The notes below the pieces were generated by a model. It was not told the origin of the DNA. It was given only the letters and a program-made list of their open reading frames with translations, and ran no database searches. From Haliscomenobacter sp. (GTDB lineage Bacteria; Bacteroidota; Bacteroidia; Chitinophagales; Saprospiraceae), in contig JADJPL010000001.1 in assembly GCA_016713275.1 (NCBI GenBank), positions 248,001 through 312,000 on the forward strand: a stretch of 64,000 nucleotides of DNA, read 5' to 3'. Positions 17,155 to 26,195 of this stretch are shown piece by piece; position 1 is the stretch's first letter; every line of letters begins with the position of its first letter. A program made the translations under genes and the position numbers.

Positions 17155-18061
17155 ATGAAACCACTCTGGGGAATTGACATGGGAGGAACCAAAATCGAAG
17201 GCGTTATTCTGCGCAGCAAAGACAATCCCGAAGTTCGGACCCGCCTGAGGGTACCCACAGAAAAAGAAGGAGGATACGACCACATCATCGGCCAAATTGG
17301 AAAACTGGTAGACCGGATGCGCCAGGATTCCGGCCTGCAACCCGAGATCATCGGGATGGGCCATCCGGGCGCGCTCGATCCCCAGACCCAAACCATGAAA
17401 AACAGCAATACGACCGTCGTGAATGGGATGCCATTTAAACGGGATCTGGAAGCGGCATTGCACCTTCCCTTTGTGCTGGCAAACGATGCGAACTGCTTTG
17501 CCGTTGCAGAAGCCAATATGGGCGCGGTGAAAACCCACATGCCGGAAGCCCGCATGGTGTTTGGGGTGATTATGGGGACCGGCGTTGGCGGCGGTTTGGT
17601 CATTGACGGAAAAGTATGGAACGGACGCCAGGGAATCGGCGGAGAATGGGGGCATAGCTACCTGGATGATTCAGGCGGCGTTTGTTATTGCGGGAAAACA
17701 GGATGCGTAGAAACTTTATTGTGCGGCCCAGCCACAGAACGCTACTACGCCGGCATCAGCGGCGTTCGGCGGCCTTTGCCGGAAATTGTCGAACTATACG
17801 ATGCCGGCGATCCGGCAGCTATCCAAACCCCTTGATCGCCTGATGCACTTCTTTGGCAAGGGTATGTCCAACGTCATCAATATTCTGGATCCGGATGTGA
17901 TCGTGCTGGGTGGCGGGGTAGGAAACATCGATCTACTGTATACCGCAGGGGTGGAAAAAGTAAAGGAATTCGTGTTTAACCTGCGCCTGGATACCGTTTT
18001 TCTTCGTCCTCAGCTAGGGGATAGCGCGGGCGTTTTTGGCGCCGCTTATCTGGTAGCCTAA
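17155..18061 (+). CDS. ROK-family sugar kinase (frameshifted here)
   Basis: About 302 residues once repaired. The N-terminal phosphate loop is IDMGGTKIEG (residues 7-16); the catalytic region has NDANCFAVAEA; the ROK zinc motif GHxxxxxxGxxCxCGxxGCxE is complete. The C-terminal part (INILDPDVIVLGGGVGN) lies in another frame. The break is at the C4 run near 17830-17834: removing one C joins AAIQT to LDRLMHFFGKGMSNV. ROK kinases of this type phosphorylate glucose or related sugars; the exact sugar is not clear. The frame break at a homopolymer points to a sequence error. Confidence 0.88.
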
Positions 18062-18145
18062 AAAGTTCTGTTTGTCGAATAAAATGGCGGTTCTTTAAGG
18101 AAAAAAACACTTTTGTGATGCAACTTTTTAGAACAAACGACGTCT

Positions 18146-18220
18146 TTAGAGAAGAGTAGAATGTAAAAAAGACGAGCGGACCAAGGTCCACTCGTCTTCA
18201 TCAAGATAGAGTTTTTTCAT
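18146..18220 (-). CDS. Possible 24-residue peptide overlapping a hairpin
   Basis: An ATG at 18218-18220 opens a 24-codon frame starting MKKLYLDEDEWTLVR. Its middle codons form the hairpin at 18169-18198. Start context, charge pattern and placement after a T-rich hairpin recall a leader peptide or a very small protein, but nothing regulated lies downstream on this strand within reach. Support is weak. Confidence 0.25.
   Translation of the reverse strand: MKKLYLDEDEWTLVRSSFLHSTLL
18169..18198 (-). terminator. Hairpin terminator, minus strand
   Basis: AAGACGAG (18169-18176) pairs with CTCGTCTT (18191-18198) and GGACC with GGTCC inside it, separated by one mismatch. On the minus strand the stem is followed by TTTTTTAC. 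It probably ends transcription from the large gene that stops at 18337, or from the tiny frame it overlaps. Confidence 0.65.
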
Positions 18221-18236
18221 ACTAATCCTGTTTGCT

Positions 18237-18274
18237 GTTGCCGTCGCATAATAATGTACGGCAACTTTTTTTTT
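18237..18274 (+). terminator. Intrinsic terminator, plus strand
   Basis: GTTGCCGT (18237-18244) pairs with ACGGCAAC (18258-18265), followed by nine T residues. This is a good plus-strand terminator about 175 bases after the ROK kinase gene. Confidence 0.75.
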
Positions 18275-18336
18275 CCTATGGGCAAAAGTAAGGCAAATCT
18301 CTGAAATGGAAAAACCCTTTTTTTCAGCAGGAGGCC

Positions 18337-21300
18337 TTACCACCCCGGAAGGAAGTTCAATCCAAACCCGCCTTTGGCATTTTTCACCAGCGGAACAGCA
18401 TAGAAAGGCTCCAGCACGAGCGCACCAAACAGGTTGACCTGAAGAGAAGCTCCCGCGCTAAATAGCGGGTTTACCTTGGCGAACCCCGATTCGTTCTGGT
18501 CTTTAAACTGATCGAAATCAAACCAGGCCAAGCCTCCATCCACGAAGAAGTTGAGGTCGGTAAGCAAGAAATTCGTTGGGATCAGCGACAATTGCTTGGG
18601 GCCGGTAAACGGGATACGCACCTCGAAGTTGCCCAGCAGGATGCTCGATCCGAACAGGTTGTCTTCCTCAATGACGCCTTGGACCAGCAGGTCGTTGGTG
18701 ACATCCGAATTGAATCCGCGCACAAACCAGGGGCTGCCCAGATACATCGGATACAACCGGCGCCCATCTTGTCCGTATCGGCCATAGTGCATCACGCGGG
18801 CAGCTAAGCCAATGGGTTTAAAAAACCGGTACGCCCGCAAATCGGCGGTGGCGGCGAAGAACGAAAATTCGCCCATGTATTGCCTTGCCTCCAGGCGGTA
18901 CCGATGCCCATTGAGGGGCGAGGTAAGGCCAAAGAAGGAGTTGTCTCCTACGGCAGCTGCGCCAAGACTCCAGAGGCTAAACCCCGCAGGCGCATCCAGC
19001 CGGTCGCGGTCGCGGTACACCAACTGGCCAAACCCGTCGTAGTAGTTGCTCTCCCGGATAAGGCTTTCGCTGTACAGCGTGAAATCAATGTCGGCCTCCA
19101 GGCGAAACGTACTGGAAAACGGAAGCTGGGTAAAGAGCCCCACCCGATCCTGGAATACCCGCTCGGTCAGAAAGGTCCATTTTTCGAATAAGATATTCTT
19201 GGGACAGTCCGCACATGGAAGGGTGTCGAGGGTGATGTCCTCAATCGCAAAATTCCGGAAAGGAATATGAGAAAGCGACGCGCCGTAGTGCAGTTTGTTC
19301 TTGCGGTTGAGGTAAGCCACCGAACCCCCGAAATCCTGGATCTCGCCATTCATCGCCAGGCTGACGAAAAACTGGTTGTTGCCCAAAATATCGCTGAACA
19401 ACATATCGATCGCCCCGGCCAACCCGGTCGTCGTACCAATGGTGTTGCTGGTGCCTACTCCAAGGCCGCCTCCGCCCCCAATATAATCCAACTTGAATTT
19501 GGACTTGAACGGCACTTTTTGAGTTGCCGCATAAGAGGCAATGGTATTGTCGCTGATGGTGGCCAACTGGGCGTCGACGATACTTTTCACCGTGCGATTA
19601 AGGCGTGGCAGGAAAGCGGCTTCCAGGGTGACGACGGTGGGGTCGACTTCCTTGTTCAGCCAGTCTTTTTCTTCCGCCCGGTAGATGCTGTACCCGCGCT
19701 TATTATAGAGGGTATACAGGACCCTGTTTTGGCGGCGATCCACGGAAATAGCCGGAGAATAATGGGCGATCCCGCTGATCCCGGTGGCCAGGTCGGTCAG
19801 CTGGAAAACTTGGCCTCCTTGAGGCTCATAACGGTAAAGGTTGCGGTAGCCATCCCGGTTGGACAGGAAGAAAATATGGCCTTCGGTGTCGAACAGGGGG
19901 TTGAGGTTATCCGCGCCGGGAAATATATCGATATGGTCCACGGCGCGGGTAGTCATGTCCATGATCGCGAGGTTATAGGTCAGCTTGCCGTAGGTTCTCC
20001 CTTTGTCGAAAGCCAATTGATCGGTAGAAAAAACGATTTGCTGCCCGTCTTCCCCCCAACTGGCGTGGATTTCGGAGTAGCGGTCGTTGGTCAGCCGGGT
20101 AAGTTGTTTGGACCTCAGATCGTAAAGAAACAGGTCGGTTTGGCCATCGACGAGGCCGGAGAGCAGGATTTTTTCTCCTTTAGGCGCCCAACTGGGATTG
20201 GCGAAAGCGGGAAGGTCTTTAATCGGGCCTTCTTCCAGCGTTTTGCCGGTGAGCGGGTCTTTAATGATGAGAATATTTCGCCCTTTGCTGAAACCGACGA
20301 AAGCTACCCGCCGACTATCCGGCGACCAGGTGCCGGAGGATTCGATGAAATCAAAAAAGTCAATATCCCCGGAGCGGCTGGTACTGGCAACCGTCTTGAT
20401 GATCTTGCCCGAGCTGGCTTCCGCCAGGAAAATATCGGTGGAAAACAGGTTTTTCTCCGAAAGGAATAGAATATACCGGCCATTCGGGCTCAGGGAGGGG
20501 GAAATATTCATATTGCCCCCGTCTTGCTCATCCAAAACGGCTTTACCCGGGATGGTTTTCTCCTTTCCATCCACAAATGGCTGGAATTGTTTCTGGAGGG
20601 CTTCCTGCCAGAGCTTCGACAGGTCTTCTTTTTTCATGTTGAGCACCATCGGGATGGCCACATCGACGCCATACAGGTAGATGGCCCGGAAGAAGGGCTC
20701 GATGATGTCGTCGCCTTTCAACCCCGTCAGGAAAACCCAGAAGGCGTGCCCATACCGGTAGGGAAAATATTTGGGGTTGTTCATCTGGTCGAGTGTGGGC
20801 ACGTCCTTATTCACGACGGCGTCGCGCATCCACATGGCGGTGTGGGCATCAACGCTGCCGATGGACATGTACTCGGCCATGCCTTCCACGATCCAGAGCG
20901 GGAGGTTGCCCAGGTTTTGGAGCTAACTGGAATCGCCTCCCAGAATCGCGTTGAACTGGAACGCATGCACCAGCTCGTGGCCAAGTACCTGGATGGTCGC
21001 CTGATTCGAAACGTTGATGGGCATGATGACCCGGTTTTTGAAGGCCTCCGTAACGCCTCCGGTTCCGGCGCCTACCTGACCGCTGATGGAGTTGGTCTGT
21101 TGGAAGTCGGGATGGTCGTTATAAAAGATCAATGGATTCCGGTTCGGGATCGTGTCGTTCAGGATGTTTTGGTGGAAGCGGTACCACATTTCGGATGCTC
21201 CCGCCAGCTCGGTGCGGCGCTCCGGGTTGTTCAGGTAGGAGTAGATCTCGAAATTGGAGCTTTGGTAAACCTGGAAGTTGAAGTTTTCGTAAATAGGCTT

Positions 21301-21387
21301 GTTCCTTCCAAAGTACTGCGCTTGTGCCAGTGGCATACCAGCGGTAAAAAGGCTGATCCAAACGGCAAAACGAATCAATGCTTTCAT
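18337..21387 (-). CDS. Gluzincin protease, TolB propeller and outer-membrane barrel in one protein (in-frame TAG)
   Basis: About 1016 codons. A signal peptide (1-23) is followed by a peptidase-MA-like domain with the zinc motif HELVH (H137-H141) and EGMAEY, the expected downstream glutamate helix. Then comes a TolB/PD40-type beta-propeller (about 290-620; SLSPNGRYILFLS, SWAPKGEKILLSG, LFDTEGHIFFLSNRDG), then a C-terminal region of about 350 residues that looks like a BamA/surface-antigen-type outer-membrane barrel. A TAG at codon 155 (20923-20925) splits the gene inside the protease domain; the same frame continues with LQNLGNLPLWIVEGMAEY. A single base change (for example TCG to TAG) would explain it. 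It is likely a periplasm-facing envelope protein; the substrate is unknown. Confidence 0.8.
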
Positions 21388-21647
21388 AGGTGAATGGTTA
21401 TTTCTTCTTTACTCATAACAGAAAGACCCCCGGTTACGGGTGGAAAGATAGGCCTCCGGGCCGTTAATGTTTTCTTAAACACGGCCTTTTGGTTGTTTCG
21501 CTGACAATTTCATCGGGAAGTTAAGGCATTTCGGTTATGCCGTCTTCCATATCGCCGAGGAAAAAGCCTCCCGTTCGGATTTTTGATGTTTCAACGCCTG
21601 TTTTGGGGGTTAGGATCGCGGAGAATAGGTATTTTTAGCGATCTTTT

Positions 21648-23438
21648 ATGCCGGAAACCATACCTAAATTGATCCGTATGATGCGCGCTGCTCTTCTCCT
21701 TTGTTTTTCGTTGTTTATCCCGCAGCTTTTTTTGGCTCAGCAAGCGTTGCGCGCTCCTTTTGAACAGGGCGTCAACCGGTCGGCTACGTACTCCGAAACC
21801 ATCGCTTTTTACCAGCAACTGGCGCGGAAATACCCCAAGGCGTTCAAGCTGCAAGCGCATGGAACAACAGATTCCGGATTTCCCCTCCATCTGGGTATCC
21901 TGTCGGCAGATGGGACGTTTACCCCGGAGAAAGCGGAAAGCGGCAATAAATGCGTGCTGTTCATCAACAACGCGATTCATCCCGGCGAACCCGACGGCGT
22001 CGACGCCTCCATGCTCCTGCTGCGCGATCTCCTTTCCAACCCTGCCCGGCTTCGGTCCCTGAACCAGGTCGTGCTCCTCGTTGTGCCGTTTTATAATATC
22101 GGCGGAGGACTCAACCGGACGTCCTTCAGCCGCGCCAACCAGAATGGCCCCGAAGCCTATGGATTTCGGGGCAATGCCCGCAACCTCGACCTCAACCGGG
22201 ATTTCATCAAATGCGACTCCCGGAATGCTCAAACGTTTAATCAACTCTATGCCCGGTGGAGGCCCCACGTTTTTGTGGACACCCACGTGTCCAACGGCGC
22301 CGACTATCCATACACCATGACCCTCATCGCCACCCAGCACAACAAACTCGAAGCGGGGTTGGGCCAGTTCCTGAACGCCCGGTTTTTGCCGTTCCTATAT
22401 AAAGGCATGGAGCAGGCTGGGTGGGAAATGATTCCTTACGTCAATGTGGGCCGCAGCCCCGAAGACGGTATTTCCGGTTTTCTCGACCTCCCGAGGTATT
22501 CGTCGGGCTACGCGGCTTTGCATAACGCGTTGTCCTTTATGCCGGAAGCGCATATGCTCAAGCCTTTTCCTGAACGGGTCAAAGCCATGCGGGCTCTGTT
22601 GGATCTGTTCCTCGATTTTGCCTCCAAAGAAAGCCAGGCCATCCGGGAAGCCCGCGCCAAAGCGGATCTGGCGGTAAGCACCCAGGATAGCTTCGCCCTG
22701 AACTGGAGGCCCGACCGTTCCCGGGTCGATTCGCTGCTGTTCAAAGGATACGCCGCCAAGTATAAACCCAGCGACGTGTCCGGATTGGACCGCCTGTATT
22801 ACGACCATGCGGCGCCGTGGCAAAAAAACATTCGCTACTTTAACTATTTCATTCCGGGCATTAAAATCAAAAAACCTTACGCGTATATTATTCCGAAAGC
22901 CTGGAAGGAAGTAATCGACCGCCTCCAGTGGAATGGCGTTGCCATGAAAAAGCTGGAAAAAGACACGGAAATAGAGGCGGAGTTTTACTACATCAAAAAG
23001 GCTTCGTCGCCAGACGGGCCCTACGAAGGGCACTTTCTGCACAGCCAGGTAGAAGTGGAAACCAAAACCTTGCGCCGGACCTTTCACCGCGGCGACTACG
23101 TCGTGATAGCGAACCAGCCCCTCAATCGCTACATCGTAGAAACCCTGGAGCCTCAAGGCGTTGACGCTTTCTTCGCATGGAATTTTTTCGACAGCATCCT
23201 GGATCAGAAAGAATACTACTCCAGCTACGTATTCGAAGACCTGGCATCGGCTTACCTTGCCGCCCATCCGGAAGTAAAGCAGGCGCTCGAGGAAGAAAAA
23301 CGCAAAAATCCGGAAATGGCCAAATCGGCCCGGTTGCAATTGGATTTCGTATACCGGAACTCCCCCTACTTCGAGCCAACGTTAAACCTCTATCCAGTGG
23401 GGCGGATTGGAAATCCGGGAAGCATTCCCGGTTATTAA
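21648..23438 (+). CDS. M14-family zinc carboxypeptidase
   Basis: 596 residues from the ATG at 21648; ATGs at 21678 and 21681 would put the signal peptide (MRAALLLCFSLFIPQLFLA) at the very N-terminus and are just as likely. The zinc ligands are in IHPGEPDG (H111, E114) and VDTHVS (H213); ARNLDLNRDF holds the substrate-binding Asn-Arg pair. These show a metallocarboxypeptidase of the M14 type, secreted to the periplasm or outside. The C-terminal 250 residues are a less conserved beta-rich region. The gene stands alone, with short palindromic repeats after its stop codon. Confidence 0.9.
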   Translation: MPETIPKLIRMMRAALLLCFSLFIPQLFLAQQALRAPFEQGVNRSATYSETIAFYQQLARKYPKAFKLQAHGTTDSGFPLHLGILSADGTFTPEKAESGNKCVLFINNAIHPGEPDGVDASMLLLRDLLSNPARLRSLNQVVLLVVPFYNIGGGLNRTSFSRANQNGPEAYGFRGNARNLDLNRDFIKCDSRNAQTFNQLYARWRPHVFVDTHVSNGADYPYTMTLIATQHNKLEAGLGQFLNARFLPFLYKGMEQAGWEMIPYVNVGRSPEDGISGFLDLPRYSSGYAALHNALSFMPEAHMLKPFPERVKAMRALLDLFLDFASKESQAIREARAKADLAVSTQDSFALNWRPDRSRVDSLLFKGYAAKYKPSDVSGLDRLYYDHAAPWQKNIRYFNYFIPGIKIKKPYAYIIPKAWKEVIDRLQWNGVAMKKLEKDTEIEAEFYYIKKASSPDGPYEGHFLHSQVEVETKTLRRTFHRGDYVVIANQPLNRYIVETLEPQGVDAFFAWNFFDSILDQKEYYSSYVFEDLASAYLAAHPEVKQALEEEKRKNPEMAKSARLQLDFVYRNSPYFEPTLNLYPVGRIGNPGSIPGY

Positions 23439-23501
23439 GGCTATACAGAACGGGCTAGATGACCGGAAAACGAAAATATCCAGTCGGATGTGGTGGAAGA
23501 T

Positions 23502-23550
23502 AATCCCGGATTGAAAAATCCGGTGAACAATCCCGGATTGAAAATCCGGG
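23502..23550. repeat. Two tandem copies of a 22-base palindromic unit
   Basis: AATCCCGGATTGAAAAATCCGG (23502-23523) and a near-identical copy at 23529-23550 each can fold on themselves (CCCGGATT/AATCCGGG). A looser relative lies at about 23404-23425 in the end of the carboxypeptidase gene. They sit between the convergent ends of the M14 and acyl-CoA ligase genes and may act as terminators. Confidence 0.7.
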
Positions 23551-25063
23551 CTACAGGCGCTTGAGTTCCTGGCGGTTTATCTTGCCGGTGGGACTAATAG
23601 GCAAGGCACTGACCAGCACGAAATACTTGGGCACTTTGTATTTGGCCATTCGCTCCAGGCAAAAGGCGCGCAGGTCTTCTGGGGTAAGGTGCGCGTCCGG
23701 GCTGGACACGACAAAGGCTTTTCCCGCTTCGCCCCATTTGTCGTCGGGAACTCCGATTACGGCGGCGGCATCGATCTGAGGGTGGGACGCAAGCACGCGT
23801 TCGATCTCGGCGGGGTAAACATTTTCCCCTCCGGAGATGAACATGTTTTTGATGCGGTCGACCACGTAGAGGTAGCCTTCTTCATCCATGAGCAACATAT
23901 CTCCACTGTAAAACCAGCCGTCGCGTATCGACTGGGCCGTCGCTTCGGGATTCCTCCAGTAGCCCGGCGTAACCATGGGGCCTTTGAGGAGGAGTTCGCC
24001 GGCTTCGCCCCTGGGAACTTCCCTCCCCTCCGGATCCGCGATCCGGATCTGGACATAATAGTTGGGCCTGCCGATTGAGCCTTTTTTCCGAATGGCATCG
24101 CTTTGGTGCAGCGAGGTGAGGTTGGGCCCTACTTCGGTCATCCCAAAGCCCTGGCGGACGTAAACGCCTTTCTCGTGCCAGGTCTCGATCAATGGGATAG
24201 GCATTGGTTCGCCGCCCACAATGAGGTAATACATACTGGAAAGGTCTGCTTCCGCAAAGGCGGCGCTCTCGGCGATCATCTTCAACATGGTGGGTACGCC
24301 CATGAACAAGGTGGGTTTTTCCTCCACCAGCGCGGAGCATGTCCTCCGCATCGAATTTCTTCATCAGACAGACGTATCCGCCATGGTGGAGAAAAGGCGT
24401 GGTCAGGACGTTCCAGCCTCCAGTGTGAAAGGGAGGCATGCAATTCACCGTCCGGCTTTCGGTGTTTACGATCAGGCTCATGGCGGTATTGATGCTGTTC
24501 CAGAACAGCATCTTATGGGTATACAGGGCGCCTTTGGGAAAACCGGTGGTGCCGGAGGTGAAAAGGATGAAGACCGGATGGTCTTCATCCAGCAAAGGAA
24601 TGGGGAAATGGGACTCTTCGGTTTCCCGGCGACCGGGGTCGGAAAACTCCTGGAGGTCTTCCATGGTCCAGGCATGGCCAATAGACCGGAAGAACGGGCA
24701 CCCCTGGATCGTTTCGTGGTACTTGGCCTCCCAAAGGACCAAACTGGGAGCGGTATTTTCGAGCTGGTAGTCGATCTCGGAGGAGGTCAGCCGGTAGTTG
24801 AGGGGGACCAGGATGGCGCCGGTTTTTTGGGCGGCGGCGAAAAGGAGCACGTATTCGAGGCAGTTTTCGGCCAGCACCGCGATGCGGTCGCCTGTTTTTA
24901 TGGAAATATGACGGGTTAAATGCCAGCTCAACCGATTGGCCAGCCGGTTGAGCTGCTCATAGGTAAGGGTTCTTCCCGTTTCCCATTCTTTCACGGCGAT
25001 ATGGTCCGGGCGGTAAAGCGCCCATTTCGCCGTCCAGTCCCGTTCTGTATGAAGCATCGCCAC
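23551..25063 (-). CDS. Acyl-CoA synthetase / AMP-dependent ligase (frameshifted here)
   Basis: About 503 residues once repaired. ANL-superfamily motifs are complete: FTSGTTGFPKG (phosphate loop), GFGMTEVGPN, YSGDMLLMDEEGYLYVVDRIKN and the C-terminal PTGKINRQ with its catalytic lysine. The frame breaks near 24334, where one base is missing between CGCGC and TGGTGGAGG on the minus strand; repair joins FDAEDMLRA to LVEEKPTLFMGVP. It activates a carboxylic acid to its acyl-CoA or acyl-adenylate; which acid is unknown. It follows the KAS III-like gene by 11 bases, so the two are likely one operon with related roles in acyl metabolism. Confidence 0.87.
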
Positions 25064-25074
25064 GGCAATTGAGT

Positions 25075-26064
25075 TTACATGCGAAAAGCGGCGCTGGCAA
25101 ACGCCAGTCCTCCTCCGGAGCCGATAAAGAAAGCCAGATCGCCGGGTTGAATGCGTCCCTTCTCCATCGATTCATTCAGCGCCATAGGGATGCAAGCCGA
25201 CCCGGTGTAGCCGTAATGGTGCATCACGGTGGGGGCTTTTTCCCTGGGAACGTCCAGCAGGTCCATGGTTTCCCAGATGGAGTTGATGTTGATCTGAGTA
25301 ATAAAGTAATGGTCTACATCGGTTGGTACGCACCCGATGCGCGCGCACAAGGTATGCGCCATTTGGCTCCAGATTTCCGGATTCAGTGTTTTGGGGAATT
25401 TTTTTACAAATTTCAGTTGGTGGTCACGGTTTTCCAGTACCTGGGCATCCAAGGGGTGGCGGGTTCCGCCGGCGTAAATGCCCATCCATTCGTTGTATTC
25501 GCCCTTTGAAAGGAGCTGGCTGCCAAGGTACCCTTTACCGGGTTCTTCTGTGGCGCCAAGGATAACCGCGCCAGCGCCATCGGCGAAAAGGGTCACCGTC
25601 TTTTTGTCGGCCATGTTGAGGTATTTGCTCATGGCATAAGCCCCAAGCACCAGTACATAGCGGTAGTTTTCGTCGGCGCGGATGTATTTGGCGCCGATAT
25701 CGAGGGCTGTGACGAAGCCCGCGCAGGCCGTGTTGACGTCAAATGTTCCGGCACGGGTAGCGCCAAGCCGGTCCTGGAGAACGGAAGCGGTGGAAGGGGA
25801 AACGAATTCCGGCGTATCCGTGGAAAGGATGATCAGGTCGAGGTCGTCCGGTTGTAGCCCTGCCCGTTGCAGTGCCGGGCGGGCCGCCGCTTCGCTGAGA
25901 TCGGCGGTGCTTTCCTCTGGCCCGCACCAGCGGCGTTCGTAGATCTGCACATTTTCGCGCAGCCAGGTCTCGACATCTTCTCCAAGTAGTTCGTTGAAAT
26001 ACCGATTGGTCAAAAGGCGCTCTGGGGCGTAGGCTCCGGAGGACAGGATATAAGCGTTTCGCAT
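25075..26064 (-). CDS. KAS III-like (FabH superfamily) thiolase-fold enzyme with altered active site
   Basis: 329 residues, the usual length of ketoacyl-ACP synthase III. The nucleophile is C114 in NTACAGF. The other two catalytic residues of FabH are replaced: the HQAN histidine position reads TQIN (T256), and the GNTS asparagine position reads GYTG (Y286). The rest of the fold is well kept (FADGAGAVILG, GRIQPGDLAFFIGSGGGL). It may transfer an acyl group without decarboxylative condensation, as some KAS III-like acyltransferases do; this is inferred. It starts an operon with an acyl-CoA ligase. A large inverted repeat lies directly upstream. Confidence 0.85.
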   Translation of the reverse strand: MRNAYILSSGAYAPERLLTNRYFNELLGEDVETWLRENVQIYERRWCGPEESTADLSEAAARPALQRAGLQPDDLDLIILSTDTPEFVSPSTASVLQDRLGATRAGTFDVNTACAGFVTALDIGAKYIRADENYRYVLVLGAYAMSKYLNMADKKTVTLFADGAGAVILGATEEPGKGYLGSQLLSKGEYNEWMGIYAGGTRHPLDAQVLENRDHQLKFVKKFPKTLNPEIWSQMAHTLCARIGCVPTDVDHYFITQININSIWETMDLLDVPREKAPTVMHHYGYTGSACIPMALNESMEKGRIQPGDLAFFIGSGGGLAFASAAFRM

Positions 26065-26081
26065 GAGCAGTTTCTGTTATT

Positions 26082-26173
26082 GGCCGGGGCTGTCTCAAAA
26101 GATCGTTCTTTGTCACCGGCATGATTTTTTTTGCTGCCTTGAGTAAAAACCGTCTTTTGAGGCAACCCCGGCC
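26082..26173. repeat. 29-bp imperfect inverted repeat, full copy of the dispersed family
   Basis: GGCCGGGGCTGTCTCAAAAG at the left and CTTTTGAGGCAACCCCGGCC at the right are inverted copies; the full arms of about 29 bases differ at about five positions around a loop of about 35 bases. The element lies between the TonB receptor and the KAS III-like gene, both on the minus strand. It has the same core as 32-56, and relatives at 50778-50792 and 55206-55270. No coding sequence or target-site duplication was seen. Confidence 0.75.
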
Positions 26174-26195
26174 CTCGAGCTAAGGAAAGCGGGGA

